Notes: a model not told the origin generated them from the letters alone. Counted from the stretch's first letter, positions 13,743 to 25,430 are shown. The stretch: DNA of 64,000 nt from Acanthochromis polyacanthus (GCF_021347895.1 NC_067130.1:27301817-27365816), one strand, 5' to 3'. Made by a program: numbers and translations.

Positions 13743-13824
13743 CTTGTGGGGACCGAAATGAGGTCCCCACAAGTGACATAGTTTTTGGTTTTCCTACAGT
13801 TGCGGGGACATTTGGTCCCCACAA
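13743..13824. repeat. GTGGGGACC hairpin repeat
   Basis: CTTGTGGGGACC (13743-13754) and GGTCCCCACAAG (13762-13773) form a perfect 12-bp stem with a 7-base loop. A second hairpin follows, GGGGAC/GTCCCC around 13804-13820. (CA)n tracts lie on both sides. I recall this arrangement as frequent in teleost DNA. Confidence 0.7.
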
Positions 13825-13841
13825 TATAGCAGAAACATGGG

Positions 13842-13855
13842 CACACACACACACA

Positions 13856-13892
<37 letters not shown>

Positions 13893-13896
13893 ACAC
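13842..13896. repeat. (CA)n microsatellite with CAGA interruptions
   Basis: About 55 bp of CA repeats with two GACA interruptions. Confidence 0.9.
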
Positions 13897-14056
13897 TTCA
13901 GCTTCACACATGTTGGCATTAAAGTGAAATGGGACAACCATATGAAGCACATATTATGGAAATTACTGAGTTTCTGTTACTCCCTTTAAAACAGAGCCTA
14001 CAGATAAAGGTGTTATATTGTAAAATCTACATTTTCGAGTAATTTCCTTGATTTTA

Positions 14057-15233
14057 CTGAATGAAAAAATGCTAAGATATGGAGAAATTGAATATGCACC
14101 TTCCGGTTCCAGATAGGTGCCTCATGATCTTCGCTGAACCTCCTCAGGGACTCACAGGCCTTCTGTTCTCTTTGCTGCTGAAGTGTTTGGTGTTATCATG
14201 GCAAAAATCTAAACAGCTCTCCAAGGCCCTCAGAAAAAAAAAGAAAAAAAAGGTTGTGGATGCCTTTGAGAGTTGGGAGGGATTTCAAAAGACCTACAAA
14301 TTATGTGAAATAAATCGTTCCACTGCGAGGAAAATCACCTATAAGTGGTGTAGATCTCCGGTGGCTGTGAGGTGGTTCAGGACTGACTCCAGGAAACTCA
14401 AGTCTCCAAGAAACTGAAAATTTTATTACAGGATCTGCAGGTAACTCTGCAACTGTTGGCATCAAAGTGCATCTACAATTACACTTTACACACTGGCATC
14501 GATGCCATGCCAGGAAAAACAAAGCTTTTTTAATTAAATCAAAACTAAAGTATTATCAATTTTTAATAAAAGAGCAGATCTTCGGGAATAGCGTGCTCTG
14601 GATAGAGACTCAAAGATTGACATGTTTGGTGCACACTAAGGAAAGCTTTTCAAGAAAAGAACCTCAAAAGCAACTGTGACGCACACCGGTGGAAATATTG
14701 TGGTTTGAGGCTGCTTTGCCGCCTCGGGGACTGAGAAGCTCACAGTCACTGGTTCCTATGAATTCTTCATCATATCAAACAGCGACTGAAGGTAATGTGA
14801 GGCCATCTCTCCGAAACATGAAGTTGAACTGGAAATGGACCTTTGAACAGGATAATGATTGAACGCAAACAAGGAAATCCACCGAGAAGTAGATCAAAAA
14901 GATGAAACGGAGGGTTACGAAATGACCAACTCAAGGCCAGATTTGAATCTCTTTGAAACGTTGTAGAAGGGATTGAAATCAAAGAACATGCAAGAAAACA
15001 TTCAAACATCAATATGTAGGAGTCAGACAGGAGCGGACAGTTACACAAAATACCTACATGATGATGTTTCTGCAAAAGGGGCAAGAACTGGTTATACATT
15101 AAAGAAGAATATAACATCTATTCATATTTATGTTGGATAAATGTGCAACTTTTATTGGTAGTCACTGTTTTGAAGAGGATCAAACAGTAGCTGGTCCAAA
15201 TATGTAAAAGAAATACTTACTTTTTCACAACTG
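14057..15233 (+). pseudogene. Decayed Tc1/mariner element with transposase remnant
   Basis: The N-terminal DNA-binding part reads VVDAFESWEGFQKTYKL then INRSTARKITYKW (14253-14350), close to Tc1 proteins. The first catalytic block is at about 14595-14630 (VLWIET, then DSKIDMFGA after a frameshift). The glycine box and [19 protein letters not shown] follow at 14690-14765 with a stop codon inside. The third block reads SRPDLNLFETL-stop-KGLK near 14930-14975. The C-terminal end GARTGYTLKKN is at about 15080. The right end TTTTTCACAACTG is followed by TA (15234-15235), like other fish Tc1 ends; the left end is worn and its position is uncertain. Many stops and frameshifts make it inactive. Confidence 0.8.
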
Positions 15234-15235
15234 TA

Positions 15236-15652
15236 CATGATATGACAAACACATAGATCCTTTTAAATGTTATTTCTTCAGAAAACAGACAGTTTTTGCA
15301 GATTGGTTTAAAACTATGCCATCTAACCTAGGCATTTGACGAGTTTAGGAAGCAAAAAAGTCCTCAGCTTTCAGAATTTTGGTGGTATAAATTTAACAGA
15401 AATCAATGACAAAATGCAATTTAAGGCCATTTTAGTGATCACCACATTGATCCACATTAGTAATTTTTTTTAAAGGAATTGCTGTGAAATTTGGGTTTTT
15501 ATCAACCACTACTTGTCCAGTGATAATACAAAATCCCTGAACACTGATCCTGGCATTGCTCACATGAATCGCTGCTCTATCAGTGTCACTTCTCCTGACA
15601 TCAGTAAACCTTACGCTCAACCTAAGCCATCTGAGTCTCCAGTGTGTCTGAG
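15236..15652. other. No recognisable feature
   Basis: Short non-coding interval between the Tc1 relic and the LTR-like repeat. Confidence 0.5.
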
Positions 15653-16636
15653 TGTTATGGCGGATGCCAGAGGCTCAGTAGAAGGAAATGAGAGAGCGAG
15701 AGGAATAGTTTTCAAATGCTTTATTTACAGACTCAGGGAAAACACATATGCCCCAAAAAACGGAACCGGAACTGCCGATCCAAACTCGAGGGTTACTAAG
15801 AAACTAAACCTAAAACACCTCTAGAGGATAGGAAGGCAATAATCAAGACAAAACCTAAACTATGGTTAACCCACTATTGGTATCACCAAGGCAGGAAAAC
15901 AACTAAGGAAGCCCGAAAAAACTCAACTCAAAACAACCAGTAATTCTGCACTGAAAGCCCCACAAAGCTCTAACCTAACTGACCCACAAGAGGAGAGCTG
16001 ACGTACCCTGCTATACTATTTAAACAATAAGTATAACCTACGTCTGGTCACTCTAGGGCTGGAGAACCTTACTGAACCTAGAAGAGGGAGGGAGGAATGT
16101 CCATAGTGAAACCCATCTCCTCTTCGTTCTTCCCGGAGAGCCTCCTTCCAGCTGACGAGCGCGAAGATGCTAAGTATGGCGTTTGGAACTAGGCAGGAGG
16201 AGAGGAGGGAACCGATGGAACCGGACACTCCAGATGGCGAAGACGATGTTATCCTGGTGGCAACTGACGATAGGAAGTTCCACAATCAAACAGAATCCAA
16301 GAGGGAACCGGAGGACCAGATAGCAAACCAGAGAACCAGAGGAATCAGGAAACCACAGGCAGGCAGAGGTCAGCACTAAACACAGGAAAACAGAATTACT
16401 GGCAGAACAAAAAATTGACAGTTCGGCTCACAACACCAACTGTTGGACGAAGACGGTCCGGCATCAAACCACGACTGAGCGTTGTCTTTACAGGACTCCG
16501 CAGCAGCTGATTAGCTGACCCCCACCTGCCTACGAACCACTGATTAGAGATGAGGAACACCTGGAACTCACATCAGCGCCACACACACCTGTAAGGGAGA
16601 GAGAGCAAGACCAAGGGAGGAAAGAGTCCTGCCACA
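15653..16636 (-). repeat. Possible solo LTR (Gypsy-type?)
   Basis: On the minus strand the block begins TGTGGCAGGACTC and ends CGCCATAACA, so it has TG...CA ends. A pyrimidine-rich start and an ACAGGTGTGTG segment resemble fish Gypsy LTRs. An AATAAAGC polyadenylation-like signal lies near the far end (plus-strand GCTTTATT, 15718-15725). The base composition is richer in GC than the neighbours. No matching 5-bp target duplication, primer-binding site or gag-pol frame is visible. It could instead be another kind of repeat. Confidence 0.4.
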
Positions 16637-16839
16637 GCTCACAGCTCATGAGTCTGCTTCCTCATTCTCTCGCTGAACTTCTTCAGTGCTAATGATGTTC
16701 CAATCAGACTCCGCAATAATTTATGTGTTCTTTCCAAATGTACAATCATTAGAGCACTGTTTCTCCAAATTAAGATCGTCAGCCAGTTAAATATGGTAAC
16801 TACTAAATCTCAGCTTGGTAACGTTTTCACTGGGAACAC
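16637..16839. other. No recognisable feature
   Basis: Short non-coding interval. Confidence 0.5.
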
Positions 16840-17055
16840 GCTGACATGCCGACATTGGCATAAGGCGCCATTGTGCGCTGAGGTTCCCCGTGGAGTTGCT
16901 GACCACTCGTCGCAGTATAGAGAAACGCCTTTATGAGCGAGACCCCGCGAACATGCTGGCAACACTATGCACATTCCCTCAGCTCGTTTCATATTCTGCC
17001 AGCCGACAGTTGGTGGTGCAGCGACGCGCCGGCGAAAGGCTGCAGCGAGATAAAA
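16840..17055. other. CpG-rich patch
   Basis: An island rich in CG dinucleotides (GACGCGCCGGCG near 17023, CCCCGCGAAC near 16943) in otherwise AT-rich DNA. There is no exon-like frame. It could be part of an unclassified repeat or a small CpG island. Confidence 0.4.
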
Positions 17056-17837
<782 letters not shown>

Positions 17838-18329
17838 GAAAAAAAAGAAGAAGAAATCCGTCCACATACAGAGGCTAGAGCTGGTGAAAGCCACTGACAG
17901 GCAGCGTGTCAGTGCAGCATCTTTTTTGTTTTGGCAACGCTGTATTTGAGGCTGCTGCTGTGCATCAGCCAAGCGCTGCACAGTGCAGCCATGGAAACTC
18001 TGTCAAAACCAAATTTTTTCTCCTCTGGCAGCTAAAACAGCATGCAGCCTGAAACCATAGCTTTGCCATTTGTAGAAGTTAGATGGTAAGAGCAGAAACA
18101 ACTGGCTAATTAAGTAAGGATCCCTGTATGGCTATCTAATGTAAACCCTATAACTAGGAAAAGATGCATTAGTGTATGGATGAATTAACAGGCACAGAGA
18201 TGGAGCTAAGATATGACAGACGGATGCATTTGTAAAGTGCATGTACATCTTTAAAATCCAAGCATTTTCTATTATTATGTGTGATGTAGTTTTTGAATAA
18301 TTGCTCAGGCTCTGACATTTTTAGTTAAA

Positions 18330-19000
18330 CTGTTGCTCCGCATATTGTATGCCACTGAGCTGCTCTCAGCCGTCCCTCTGCACCCATGAATATCCTAATG
18401 AATACGGCTGTCTGTTCTCAGGAGAAAGCACCCACTGTTTCCTTCCATCTCAGAGGAGGAGGCAAGGTGCTGCTACTGGCTCTCTAATACCCGCCATAGA
18501 ATATAGAGCACTACAAAGTTATCTCCGAGGGATTAATGCACTTCAAGAACCCATTAATGGAAGGTACAAGTTTAAACTGAGGCAAGCAAATAGCCAAGAG
18601 GTAAACAAGATGTAAATTCCGACTTGTTCTTTTGTGGTGTTAATTAAATCATGTGTTTTGAGGAAAGGATTAATGTCGCACTTCAGGCCAGAGAAATGGC
18701 AAAACAGAAGTAGGAAAATATACCATATGAGGTGAGAGCCGAGTGAAAAATGTCAGGAAATGCATGGCTGATCAAAGAATGCAAGATAAAAGGGAGTAGT
18801 GAATCAAACCCCGGTGGTTCTGGGAGAGATGTTGCTCCAAGTAAGGAATCTTGTGGTCTTGTTTACCAGCGAGGGCACGATGGAGCTCCAGATTAACGGG
18901 GCGGATTGGTGCTGCAGTCATGCAAGAGCAAGGCCGTTCAGCCGAACATCTTAATTAACCAGTCCATCTGCTTTCCAACCCCTCAATTATAGCCACATAG
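18330..19000. other. Candidate conserved non-coding sequence
   Basis: A complex, non-repetitive block with clustered homeodomain-type sites (GTGTTAATTAAATCATG near 18639, CTTAATTAACC near 18950, CTAATGAATA near 18394) and no open frame of note. This is texture-based inference without alignment. Confidence 0.25.
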
Positions 19001-19242
19001 TTTGTGTAGTGACCAACAGCATGAAGAAAGAGCGACAAGTGGTCGAATTGAGGTTTCTATGCCGGGGATCTGTGTGGACAGACATCTGGAAGGAGTAGAG
19101 GGGTGGTTTTTGATGTTCAAAGCAGCGGGAGTCACCTTCAGATGCATTTGTGCTGTTGAGTTTCTTATTTTAATGCATCATCCCACGGGTCCCATAAAGT
19201 TGTGCTCATAAATTTACATACCCTGGCAGAAATTGTACAATA

Positions 19243-20836
19243 CAGTGCCTTGTGAAAGTATTTGACCCCCTTGAACTTTTCAACCTTTCACCACATTTCA
19301 GGCTTCAAACATAAAGATATAAAATTTTAATTTTTTGTCAAGAATCAACAACAAGTGGGACACAATCGTGAAGTGGAAGGAAATTTATTGGATATTTTAA
19401 ACTTTTTTAACAAATAAAAACCTGAAAAGTGGGGCGTGCAATATTATTCGGCCCCCTTGCATTAATACTTTGTAGCGCCACCTTTTGCTGCAATTACAGC
19501 TGCAAGTCGCTTGGGGTATGTCTCTATCAGTTTTGCACATCGAGAGACTGAAATTCTTCCTTTCAAAACAGCTCAAGCTCAGTGAGGTTGGATGGAGAGC
19601 GTTTGTGAACAGCAGTCTTCAGCTCTGCCCACAGATTCTCGATTGGATTCAGGTCTGGACTTTGACTTGGCCATTCTAACACCTGGATACGTTTATTTGT
19701 GAACCATTCCATTGTAGATGTGGCTTTATGTTTTGGCTCATTGTCCTGTTGGAAGATAAATCTCCGTCCCAGTCTCAGGTCTTTTGCAGACTCCAACAGG
19801 TTTTCTTCCAGAATGGTCCTGTATTTGGCTCCATTCATCTTCCCATCAATTTTAACCATCTTCCCTGTCCATGCTGAAGAAAAGCAGGCCCAAACCATGA
19901 GGCTGCCACCACCATGTTTGACAGTGGGGATGGTGTGTTCAGGGTGATGAGCTGTGTTGCTTTTACGCCAAACATATCGTTTTGCATTGTGGCCAAAAAG
20001 TTCGATTTTGGTTTCATCTGACCAGAGCACCTTCTTCCACATGTTTGGTGTGTCTCCCAGGTGGCTTGTGACAAACTTTAAACGAGACTTTTTATGGATA
20101 TCTTTGAGAAATGGCTTTCTTCTTGCCACTCTTCCATAAAGGCCAGATTTGTGCAGTGTACGACTCCACCTCAGCTGTAGATCTCTGCAGTTCATCCAGA
20201 GTGATCATGGGCCTCTTGGCTGCATCTCTGATCAGTCTTCTCCTTGTTCCAGGTGAAAGTTAAGAGGGACGGCCGGGTCTTGGTAGATTTGCAGTGGTCT
20301 GATACTCCTTCCATTTCAATATGATTGCTTGCACAGTGCTCCTTCAGATGTTTAAAGCTTGGGAAATCTTTTTGTATCCAAATCCGGCTTTAAACTTCTC
20401 CACAACAGTATCTGGGACCTGCCTGGTGTGTTCCTTGGTCTTCATGATGCTCTCTGCACTTTAAACAGAACCCTGAGACTATCACAGAGCAGGTGCATTT
20501 ATACGGAGACTTGATTACACACAGGTGGATTCTATTTATCATCATCAGTCATTTAGGACAACATTGGATCATTCAGAGATCCTCACTGAACTTCTGGAGT
20601 GAGTTTGCTGCACTGAAAGTAAAGGGGCCGAATAATATTGCACACCCCACTTTTCAGTTTTTTATTTGTTAAAAAAGTATAAAATATCCAATAAATTTCA
20701 TTCCACTTCACGATTGTGTCCCAATTGTTGTTGATTCTTGACAAAAAATTAAAATTTTATATCTTTATGTTTGAAGCCTGAAATGTGGCGAAAGGTTGAA
20801 AAGTTCAAGGGGGCCGAATACTTTCGCAAGGCACTG
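19243..20836 (-). mobile_element. Tc1 element nested in an older one (1594 bp)
   Basis: Inverted ends CAGTGCCTTGTGAAAGTATT (19243) and, in reverse, CAGTGCCTTGCGAAAGTATT (from 20836), with TA at 19241-19242 and 20837-20838. The inverted repeats extend about 200 bp (TTTGTCAAGAATCAACAACA on the left, mirrored near 20725 on the right). The low divergence of the ends suggests a more recent insertion than its host. Confidence 0.93.
19462..20445 (-). pseudogene. Tc1 transposase, disrupted
   Basis: The frame starts at an ATG at 20445-20443 (MKTKEHTRQVPDTVVEKF) and ends at a TAA at 19462-19464 (KGGATKY). A 210-residue open stretch (20195-19563) still holds the full catalytic core: D60 in WSDETK, D151 in FQQDNEPKH and E186 in DLNPIENLW, spaced as DD34E, plus KHGGGS. 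Upstream there are at least two nonsense codons (after ALNI, and after GRPS) and a deletion of roughly 30 bases near 20190. Downstream a TGA follows ELELF and a frameshift precedes ISVSRCAKLIETY. No intact protein can be made. It belongs to a different Tc1 family from the 3037-4089 gene. Confidence 0.93.
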
Positions 20837-20942
20837 TATGTAGCATTCTTGAATGATCTGGCAAAATACATTTTTTTGTAGTTCAAATGGGATTCAAACT
20901 AAACTATGAGGCTATTATTTCAAAAGAACCACAATCATTAAA

Positions 20943-21558
20943 CAAGAAAAGCAATTAGAGAGCGCAGTACTTTGCCAAAGCTGCTCAGTCGTAACATACC
21001 AATGGCTGAAATCTTGAAAGATTTGTGGCAGAAATCATGGCACTATAGAATGTGGCCATTTAATAGAGATGTACTCACAAACACAGTGACCCAGCCCTGA
21101 GCACAGGCGTGTGTTCGTTATGTATGGATACCGAATAGCATGACCTAAATAAGTAGCGGGCGGCGAGAAACGATGGGATTCAGAAGCACCCACACAATTT
21201 AATCAATTGTTCCTTGTATCATTTCCGAGAGATAAGTCCCGATAATTCCACAATGGTTGATTTGTAGTAGGATGGCAATCATGTGATCATCCGCAGGCAG
21301 CTGGTTATCGTAGTTACAGTGACACTGTGACGCCATCTCACAGTGATACAGAAATCCTTAACAAATCCATGGATCCAGAGTATAAGCCACAACACTGCCA
21401 AAATCTAATGAGGTGGTCTTTGTGTCATTTGAGGCTTTCCCTGAAAATTTCATCCAAATACATTAGCCCGTTTATGAATAATGTTGCCAACAAACAGACA
21501 AACAAACAGACAAACTAACAGCGATCCCTACATAACTCTTTCGTATTCCTTGACAGAG
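20943..21558 (+). repeat. Unclassified interspersed repeat, copy B
   Basis: Matches copies A (minus strand, 5101-5617) and C (59025-59702). It starts AAGAAAAGCAATTAGAGAGC, passes GTTCGTTATGTATGGATACC and ends in repeated ACAGACAAAC then CATAACTC. It lies inside the old Tc1 remnant, so it inserted later. Confidence 0.75.
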
Positions 21559-21974
21559 TACAAAGCACCACAACAGAGAAAAGAATACTGAGATGGTCCC
21601 TGTTCAAAAGTTTGCATACAGTACCTTTAGTTCTTAATACCATGTATTGCCCCCTTTAGCATCAAGCTTGTACTTTTTTTGATAGTTATTAGTTTATTTT
21701 CTCAGATGGTAAAGCTGCCCATTCTTTTTGGCAAAAAGCTTGCAGGTTCTGGACATTCTTGGACTTCAAGGGTATGCATACTTTTGATCAGGGCTGCTTG
21801 GGTGATTCAGCTTGTCATTAGACGATTGTGAATAGAATTGCGTGATAACAAATAACTTGTCTGACTGCTAACCATAAATAAAAGAAAAGTTTTTCCATGG
21901 TCAAACATATTTTCTGAAAAAAAAAATCACAAATTTTTCCAGGGTATGTAAACCTATGAGCACAACTGTACGAG

Positions 21975-22740
21975 CATTGGTTTGCAGATGCAATCAAAGT
22001 GGTCTATAAAGCACTTGTATCCTTTTTGAATGAGCACAATGAGGTTGGGAATGATGCTTATCTCATGCAGAAGGTATACTGTTAGACCATTCCTCTGCTT
22101 TTTGATTGATATGCAGTAATCAATACGATCAAACTGAGAGCATGTGAGTGGTTCAAGTCTTTCCTGTGTGATAGGGTTTTCTATTTCTGGACGGGATTGC
22201 CTCATCTGGCCATGAAAGGAATACCGCTGGGGGGTTGTCCTCGGCTCTTTATTGTTTGCAATTTGTATGTTATCTCTGGCTCAAATCATTCACAAGTGCC
22301 ACATTTCTTTTCATTGTTATGCCCATCCATAAATCCATCAGACCTCTACCACTGTCAAATCACTTACAATCTCCCTGGTAGCTATAAAGCCCAGGGTAAT
22401 GAGTAACTTCTCCTTTCTTTTCCATTTTCAATGATCCAAATAAAAGTGAAAATTATGGTCTTTGGCCCTAAAGCACACAGGGAATGCTAAAGGAAATCTC
22501 CAGTCACTCTTAGAGATCTAAGGGTGCATATTTCTTAACATAGACAGGCATCTGTCAGATCAGGAGCATTGCTAATTTTCTGTCTTAATCCTTCATTTTT
22601 CAGTGTACTGATCCAAAAACACTTCCAGTCTGTACAAAATACTACCACGATACTCACAAGATGTGTAAAAATACAACTATGTTTATACTCTTTCGGCCTT
22701 CTTGCACTGGTATACGTATCTGTGGCCTTAGGACTTAACT
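21975..22740 (+). pseudogene. L2-like LINE reverse-transcriptase remnant
   Basis: Broken reading frames match L2-type ORF2 in order: WFKSFLCDR, a GIPLGG segment in the place of GVPQGS, an FHCY.DD-like region that has lost its catalytic aspartates, KIMVFGPKA, then a segment like the LGV..D block and IQKHFQSVQNTTTIL. Several stops and frameshifts are present. The function was target-primed reverse transcription; this copy is dead. 5' truncation is usual for LINEs. Confidence 0.65.
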
Positions 22741-23014
22741 AAACTTATGATGTATTTTGAGGTGCACGAAGACCTTGCCCTTCACTGCATTGCTAAACTT
22801 TACTTCCTGTTTCCTCTTTGGCTGGTGCCTTGAAGTCTGTTCACTGCTTCTTGTATTGATAACTGGTTTCCAGGTGGGAGACTGAGGGTAGCTGAGCATT
22901 TGTGTTCACTGATTTCAAACTAGAAGCACAAAAATGGGGAGTCATTAACATGGTGTTGAACCAGCGGCTATGGTATAACTGTTATGTCAGAACAATACTT
23001 CAAGAACTCGCTTA
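22741..23014. other. No recognisable feature
   Basis: Short non-coding interval. Confidence 0.5.
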
Positions 23015-23500
23015 TACTTATATTTAGATTGACTTTATTAATCCACAGAGGTAAATTCTGTTGTCATAGCAGCTGGGTATTTAACAAGGGGGTAAAGAGC
23101 AACTAGGCAACACAAAATATTAGGTCAGGTATAAAGTGAAGGTAACCTAAAGTAGAATAGAATTGACTATAGAAAGAAAAAAAATTAACAGTATATACAA
23201 GAATATACAAGAGTGAGACCGAAATGTGCAAATGAGGATGTTCTTTGATGTGCAATGATACAAATGGGTGCAGATAGTTCACAGATGTAATGAATAACAT
23301 TCAGAGTGTAAAGTGTCCAGTATGTACAGTGGTCTTCTCAGAAGCAGAGTGATAAAGTCTTTTTGTGAACTGCCAGATGCAGACATTTTGAAGGGTCTTA
23401 TTTCTGTGGGGAGGAATGACATTCTGTAATGTTCATTGGAGCAGCAGAGTTGTATCAGTCTCTTCTGGTTGTTTTGACCTACAAATCACATCAAACCTTG
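23015..23500 (-). repeat. LINE 3' end in reverse orientation
   Basis: The plus-strand start ATTGACTTTATTAATCCACA is the reverse complement of a LINE tail (…GGATTAATAAAGT). Inside, the minus-strand text resembles the C-terminal end and 3' UTR of a non-LTR element, with many stops. It probably belongs with 24640-25035, the two parts being separated by about 1.1 kb that includes a MITE. Confidence 0.5.
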
Positions 23501-23726
23501 CGCACCATGTCGGATGCATCTTTTTTATTCTATTTTGTTTCCTGCAAAAAGTCAGAACAACATGCAGCCCTCAAGCAGTAAAATGTTACAAGCTGATACT
23601 GGAGTTGCAAGATGTCTACAAAAGATCAACACTTTTTGGTTTATCAGTCCACGTACATGGTTGCATTTAATTTTTTAACAGGTTAGGACTAAAATTCCAG
23701 ATAACGCGCAAATTTCTGTCTATATA
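23501..23726. other. No recognisable feature
   Basis: Short non-coding interval between the LINE 3' end and a MITE. Confidence 0.4.
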
Positions 23727-24089
23727 TGCTACCATTCAAAAGTTTGGGGTCACTTAGAAATGTCCTTATTGTTGAAAGAAAAGCATTTTTTTCAATGAGG
23801 ATAACTTTAAATTAGTCAGAAATCCAGTCTAGACATTGTTAATGTGGTAAATGACTATTCTAGCTGGAAAGGGCTGATTTTTAATGGAATATCTCCATAA
23901 GGGTACAGAGGAACATTTCTAGCAACCATCACTACTGTGTTCTAATGCTACATTGTGTTAGCTAATGGTGTTGAAAGGCTAAATGATGATTAGGAAACCC
24001 GTGTGCAGTTATGTTAGCACATGAATAAAAGTGTTTTCATGGAAAACATGAAATTGTCTGGCTGACGCCAAACTTTTAAAACAGTAGTG
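23727..24089. mobile_element. TA-flanked Tc1-like MITE, copy 1 (363 bp)
   Basis: The ends are inverted: TGCTACCATTCAAAAGTTTG on the left and CACTACTGTTTTAAAAGTTT on the right read in reverse, with TA on both sides. The interior matches copies at 26924-27285 and 44229-44594 (GGAATATCTCCATAAGGGTA, TGTTCTAATGCTACATTGTG). No coding content. TA duplication and ends point to Tc1/mariner mobilisation. Confidence 0.85.
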
Positions 24090-24639
24090 TACAACAAAAA
24101 TTATGCAAACCATATTGCAAGGTAAATATTATGAAAAAGTAGTAATATATATAAGAAATTCTTAACCTGAGCTTTCGGGGGCTCATATACTTTCTATTGT
24201 TTGAGAAAATTAGATGACGTTCAATGCCCATGTGTCACCAGTAATTATGCAACAACATACTGTTTTTTTTCTTTTTTCTACACATCATTATCCTCAAAGG
24301 CTCTCTTGCCTTGAAAATGTCATATCTGGTGTTGGAATATGAAAGAACAGAACTACTCTTTTTTTATTTCTGAGTTAAATACATTTTCTTTGCGCATTGA
24401 TTTCAGATCTTCGCTTATCCCTCCTTTTGACCCTGAAAAAGACTGCAGAACACCTTCAGTTACAGTTTTAATTGTTGTCTTTTCAAATTAAAATTGAATA
24501 ACCACTCTTATTTCCTTGTTGTGGTTTTTAAATACCCATTTCTAAAGGGAAAAATTCAATGATCACAAGAGAAACTGACCTTCTATCCGCTCTAATGTGA
24601 GGATTTTTGCATAGTCCTGAACTGAGGTGTGCTGGTATA
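24090..24639. other. No recognisable feature
   Basis: AT-rich non-coding sequence with no repeat I can name. Confidence 0.45.
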
Positions 24640-25035
24640 AAATGAATGTAGGGACAAAGGACCTCCTGCAGCACGATGGGACTGGCTGCCCACTGCTCCT
24701 TTAGCAGGCAAAGATGTTAGAGGATGGCTGGCATTTTCAAAGATGGATTGTGCTGCATCTCTTCACCACAATCTTCATTTAGTCCAATATCACTGCAACC
24801 ACGGAGCCAACCTTCTTTACGAGGTTGTCCAGCCGCCTACTGCTCTTGTCAGTCTTGCTGCCACCTCAACATCTTAACCTCCTGGGTACAGGGCATCTGT
24901 GTTCACGGACCAGTCCAGTTTATTATCAAGGTCCAAACCTGAGTATTTATAGATTTTTACCAGTTCATTGTCCTCCCCTCTGATGTTAGCTTCCTGGACT
25001 GAGGGCTTGAGCTCCCAGTGTTTGTAATGATTTGT
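24640..25035 (-). pseudogene. Non-LTR retrotransposon reverse-transcriptase remnant
   Basis: On the minus strand, from about 25015 to 24895, an open frame reads EANIRGEDNELVKIYKYSGL then DLDNKLDWSVNTDALY. This matches the region around the YKYLG motif in fish LINE polymerases. Further text down to 24640 resembles the following block, broken by stops. It is inactive. Confidence 0.7.
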
Positions 25036-25430
25036 TGTGTCATTTGCTCATGGTTTATCTTTTGCAAGTTTGGCAATTATTTTACTAAAGATGGTCTATT
25101 AAAAGGTATGCAGATGATTCTATTACTTGTGGAATTTAATTTCAAAGTATTAAAAATAAAAGACACGAACACCCATTCATATTTACCAATGCCATATGTT
25201 CAGAAAGTCTTTTTATGAGATCTTGAGAAACATCTTTCAGCAACTACTTTGTTGGATTATTGTCATGTACAATTAAGTGCCAATTAGGAGCAATTGGTGG
25301 ACCACTACTGTTAGTTTTATCTCGTGTATGCCTATTCTTAAATGCTGTTCCCCTTTTTGTTCACTTTTGGAAAGAAGAATGGTAGTTCACATGGGGTCGA
25401 GAGGAGGTTGGAGTGTTTCTTTGTCAAGCT
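25036..25430. other. No recognisable feature
   Basis: AT-rich non-coding sequence between two LINE remnants. Confidence 0.45.

Larger units (their letters stand above)
19197..21968. mobile_element. Old Tc1-like remnant hosting two younger insertions
   Basis: The left end AAGTTGTGCTCATAAATTTA (19197 on) and right end (ending at 21968) are inverted copies: the right end reads CAGTTGTGCTCATAGGTTTA in reverse. TA lies on both sides (19195-19196 and 21969-21970). After removing the inserted Tc1 (19243-20836) and repeat copy B (20943-21558), about 560 bp remain. They hold Tc1-like non-coding and C-terminal debris such as the stretch near 21700-21770, but no frame. It was therefore a non-autonomous or internally deleted element before the other two inserted. 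Confidence 0.8.
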
